A stretch of DNA of 34,169 nt from an uncultured Methylococcaceae bacterium (GTDB taxonomy: Bacteria; Pseudomonadota; Gammaproteobacteria; Methylococcales; Methylomonadaceae). The notes beneath the pieces were generated by a model. That model did not search any database. It worked only from the letters and a program-made list of their open reading frames with translations, and was not told where the DNA came from. Made by a program: the position numbers and the translations under genes. The number at the start of each line of letters is the position of its first letter. Position 1 is the first letter of the stretch. Positions 33,019-34,169 of this stretch are shown piece after piece. The DNA lies in the NCBI GenBank assembly GCA_903934035.1, contig CAIZMK010000278.1, positions 1 through 34,169 of the forward strand, read 5' to 3'.

Positions 33019-33294
33019 TCAAAGCAACTTTACTAACGCAGCGACTAGAACTGCCTGAGCTATCAACATACCAGCTATCCATTTGATCATGTCATATTTT
33101 ACTTCGTTAATTTTAGCCTCAAGACGTAGCTCAAGTTCTTTCAGATCATATTTTGTCGCAAGCTCAGCATCACTTTGGGCATCTTTAAATGCCTCTGAAA
33201 ACGCTTCGGCCTGATTTTCGGGTTCTCCCGCAGCTTTTGGTGTGCGAACAAATTTTAAGGTATCGAAAGTTATGGTAGTCAGGTAATTTAGCAC
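33019..33294 (-). CDS. DUF1640-like coiled-coil membrane protein
   Basis: A 91-residue protein with TTITFDTLKFVRTPKAAG at the N-terminus, QAEAFSEAFKDAQSDAELATKYDLKELELRLEAKINEVKYDMIKW as a coiled coil, and a C-terminal membrane anchor (MLIAQAVLVAALVKLL). This is the DUF1640/CCDC90-like layout, in a short form with fewer heptads. The track starts at a GTG (33294). Relatives usually begin at the equivalent of LTTITF with ATG, but that codon is CTG here and no good ribosome site is seen, so expression is uncertain. Confidence 0.7.
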   Translation of the reverse strand: MLNYLTTITFDTLKFVRTPKAAGEPENQAEAFSEAFKDAQSDAELATKYDLKELELRLEAKINEVKYDMIKWIAGMLIAQAVLVAALVKLL

Positions 33295-33521
33295 CAGAGA
33301 AAATTTTATTTAGTTCAATGTAAACGTAAATGCTACCTATTGTCAATACAGAATAATCAGACATAATCTGGTAAGCACTAACTCAACACCCTATAACGCT
33401 TTGATAAATCATCCCAATTATTTGCAAGCAATAATTCTGAAGCGTTAGTAAGTTGAAATCTAAATGCTCTAAGCCCTGACATAATCAAAGTAATTGTGGT
33501 AACACCCCGATAAACATATTG

Positions 33522-34169
33522 TTAGAATCTTAGTTGTAAATTCAATTTAAAATAAATTTTTCCATCATTTTCGGCTATCAAACTTCCAAATCTATGTCGA
33601 CTTGTTGACGGAGTATCAAATTTAATGTTTTCGAATAAATATGACTCTAATTCATTTATTTCAATAATATGAAATCCGACTTGCTCACCGTTATCTTTGA
33701 TAAAAATAGCGCCATTAGCAGTGTATTTTCCATCCCATTTTTGTCCAGAAAAAAGGCCTAATAATATTGCAACTAGCAACCTTTTTAATTTAACCTCAAT
33801 CGACAATAGATCTTCATTTTTAAAATTTTTAAGCTCATTTTTTTCATATAAGGCATTAAGATTTTTATTTATACTAGAGGTTCTATTAATATAGAATTCG
33901 ATTAACATTTTAGATATAAGTTCTGGAATTATTGAGTCAACCATGTTTAAGTTGTATGTCATTGAATCTCTCTCAGCTTTAATGAATATCAATTTTCCAT
34001 TCAATTCATGAATACGCTCTATGCGATCTTTAAGCTTACTTCTTGTAGTAATTGAATTAACTTCATCAATATGTAAAATATTTAAACCTTTCACTTCAAA
34101 TATAAAATTAGTATTACTTGATGCATTTAAGAGAGTTGGTTTATTACCTAAATATGACTTAATACCGAA
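33522..34169 (-). CDS. HpaII-like type II restriction endonuclease, C-terminal part (runs off the right edge)
   Basis: The frame stays open to the edge of the window (FGIKSYLGNKPTLLNASSNTNF is encoded upstream of the track's GTG at 34094), so the gene is partial. About 215 residues are visible. FGIKSYLG contains an xIKS core as in PD-(D/E)xK nucleases. The C-terminal SGQKWDGKYTANGAIFIKDNGEQ, DTPSTSRHRFGSL and KLNLQLRF look like the HpaII family, which recognises CCGG. A matching methyltransferase should lie beyond the right edge, since none is in the window. Low GC relative to neighbours fits horizontal transfer. Another restriction family with a similar end is the main alternative. Confidence 0.7.
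   Translation of the reverse strand, partial: FGIKSYLGNKPTLLNASSNTNFIFEVKGLNILHIDEVNSITTRSKLKDRIERIHELNGKLIFIKAERDSMTYNLNMVDSIIPELISKMLIEFYINRTSSINKNLNALYEKNELKNFKNEDLLSIEVKLKRLLVAILLGLFSGQKWDGKYTANGAIFIKDNGEQVGFHIIEINELESYLFENIKFDTPSTSRHRFGSLIAENDGKIYFKLNLQLRF

Noticed and set aside
33378-33482. 34-codon minus-strand frame (MSGLRAFRFQLTNASELL...) downstream of the restriction gene
   Set aside because: It reads like protein but is very short, has no clear ribosome site, and I cannot link it to a family; possibly the tail of a lost gene.
1-34169. CRISPR arrays, tRNA and rRNA genes, prophage or complete IS genes
   Set aside because: I looked for regularly spaced repeats, tRNA-like cloverleaf ends and transposase or phage proteins and saw none; the repeats present are irregularly spaced intergenic palindromes.

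Overview
The window looks like a chromosomal segment of an AT-leaning gammaproteobacterium. My best guess is a methane-oxidising member of the Methylococcales. The reasons are an HpnN-like hopanoid-type RND exporter, the gammaproteobacterial order miaB-phoH-ybeY-corC, a large TonB receptor, and gaps full of short palindromic repeats. No methane-oxidation gene is present, so this placement is an inference. I see no rRNA, tRNA, CRISPR array or complete IS element.

Layout. 1-1306: end of an outer-membrane beta-barrel gene, then a VapBC-type toxin-antitoxin pair whose toxin is broken. 1607-5650 (minus): HpnN-like RND exporter and lipoprotein ApbE, separated by an inverted-repeat element. 6078-9806 (plus): a single ORF joining an AI-2E/PerM-type permease to a complete P-type cation ATPase. 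10096-14802 (plus): tightly packed miaB, phoH, ybeY, corC, then galE. 14982-16618: a cysteine-patterned lipoprotein, a 59-residue metal-binding protein missing from the ORF track, and repeats. 16619-19144 (plus): TonB-dependent receptor behind a good sigma-54 promoter. 19295-19496: a MITE with target duplications. 19606-20250 (minus): fibronectin-III-like protein. 21211-21762 (minus): ParDE pair between two direct repeats. 22518-23350 (plus): FtsH/M41-like HEAGH protein and an overlapping 57-residue protein, preceded by palindromes and an intrinsic terminator. 23680-27205 (minus): three-gene ABC exporter. 27540-28345 (plus): a 46-residue peptide gene and a secreted PrxQ-type peroxiredoxin. 28747-30681 (plus): membrane GH17 glucanosyl enzyme. 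30702-30961: one MITE nested in another repeat. 30979-31356 (minus): VOC protein. 31660-32982 (plus): POT peptide transporter. 33019-33294 (minus): DUF1640-like protein. 33522 to the right edge (minus): C-terminal part of an HpaII-like restriction enzyme.

How it fits together. The central block is housekeeping (tRNA thiomethylation, 16S maturation/RNA quality control, UDP-galactose supply). The rest is accessory envelope, transport and stress functions plus small defence or addiction modules. The most interesting non-coding signal is a palindrome family, TGT-N10-ACA with core GGCATATGCC. It lies upstream of the TonB receptor, the HEAGH gene pair and the 46-residue peptide. In two of the three cases a GG-N10-GC (sigma-54-like) element follows about 72-76 bp later. 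This suggests a small shared regulon.
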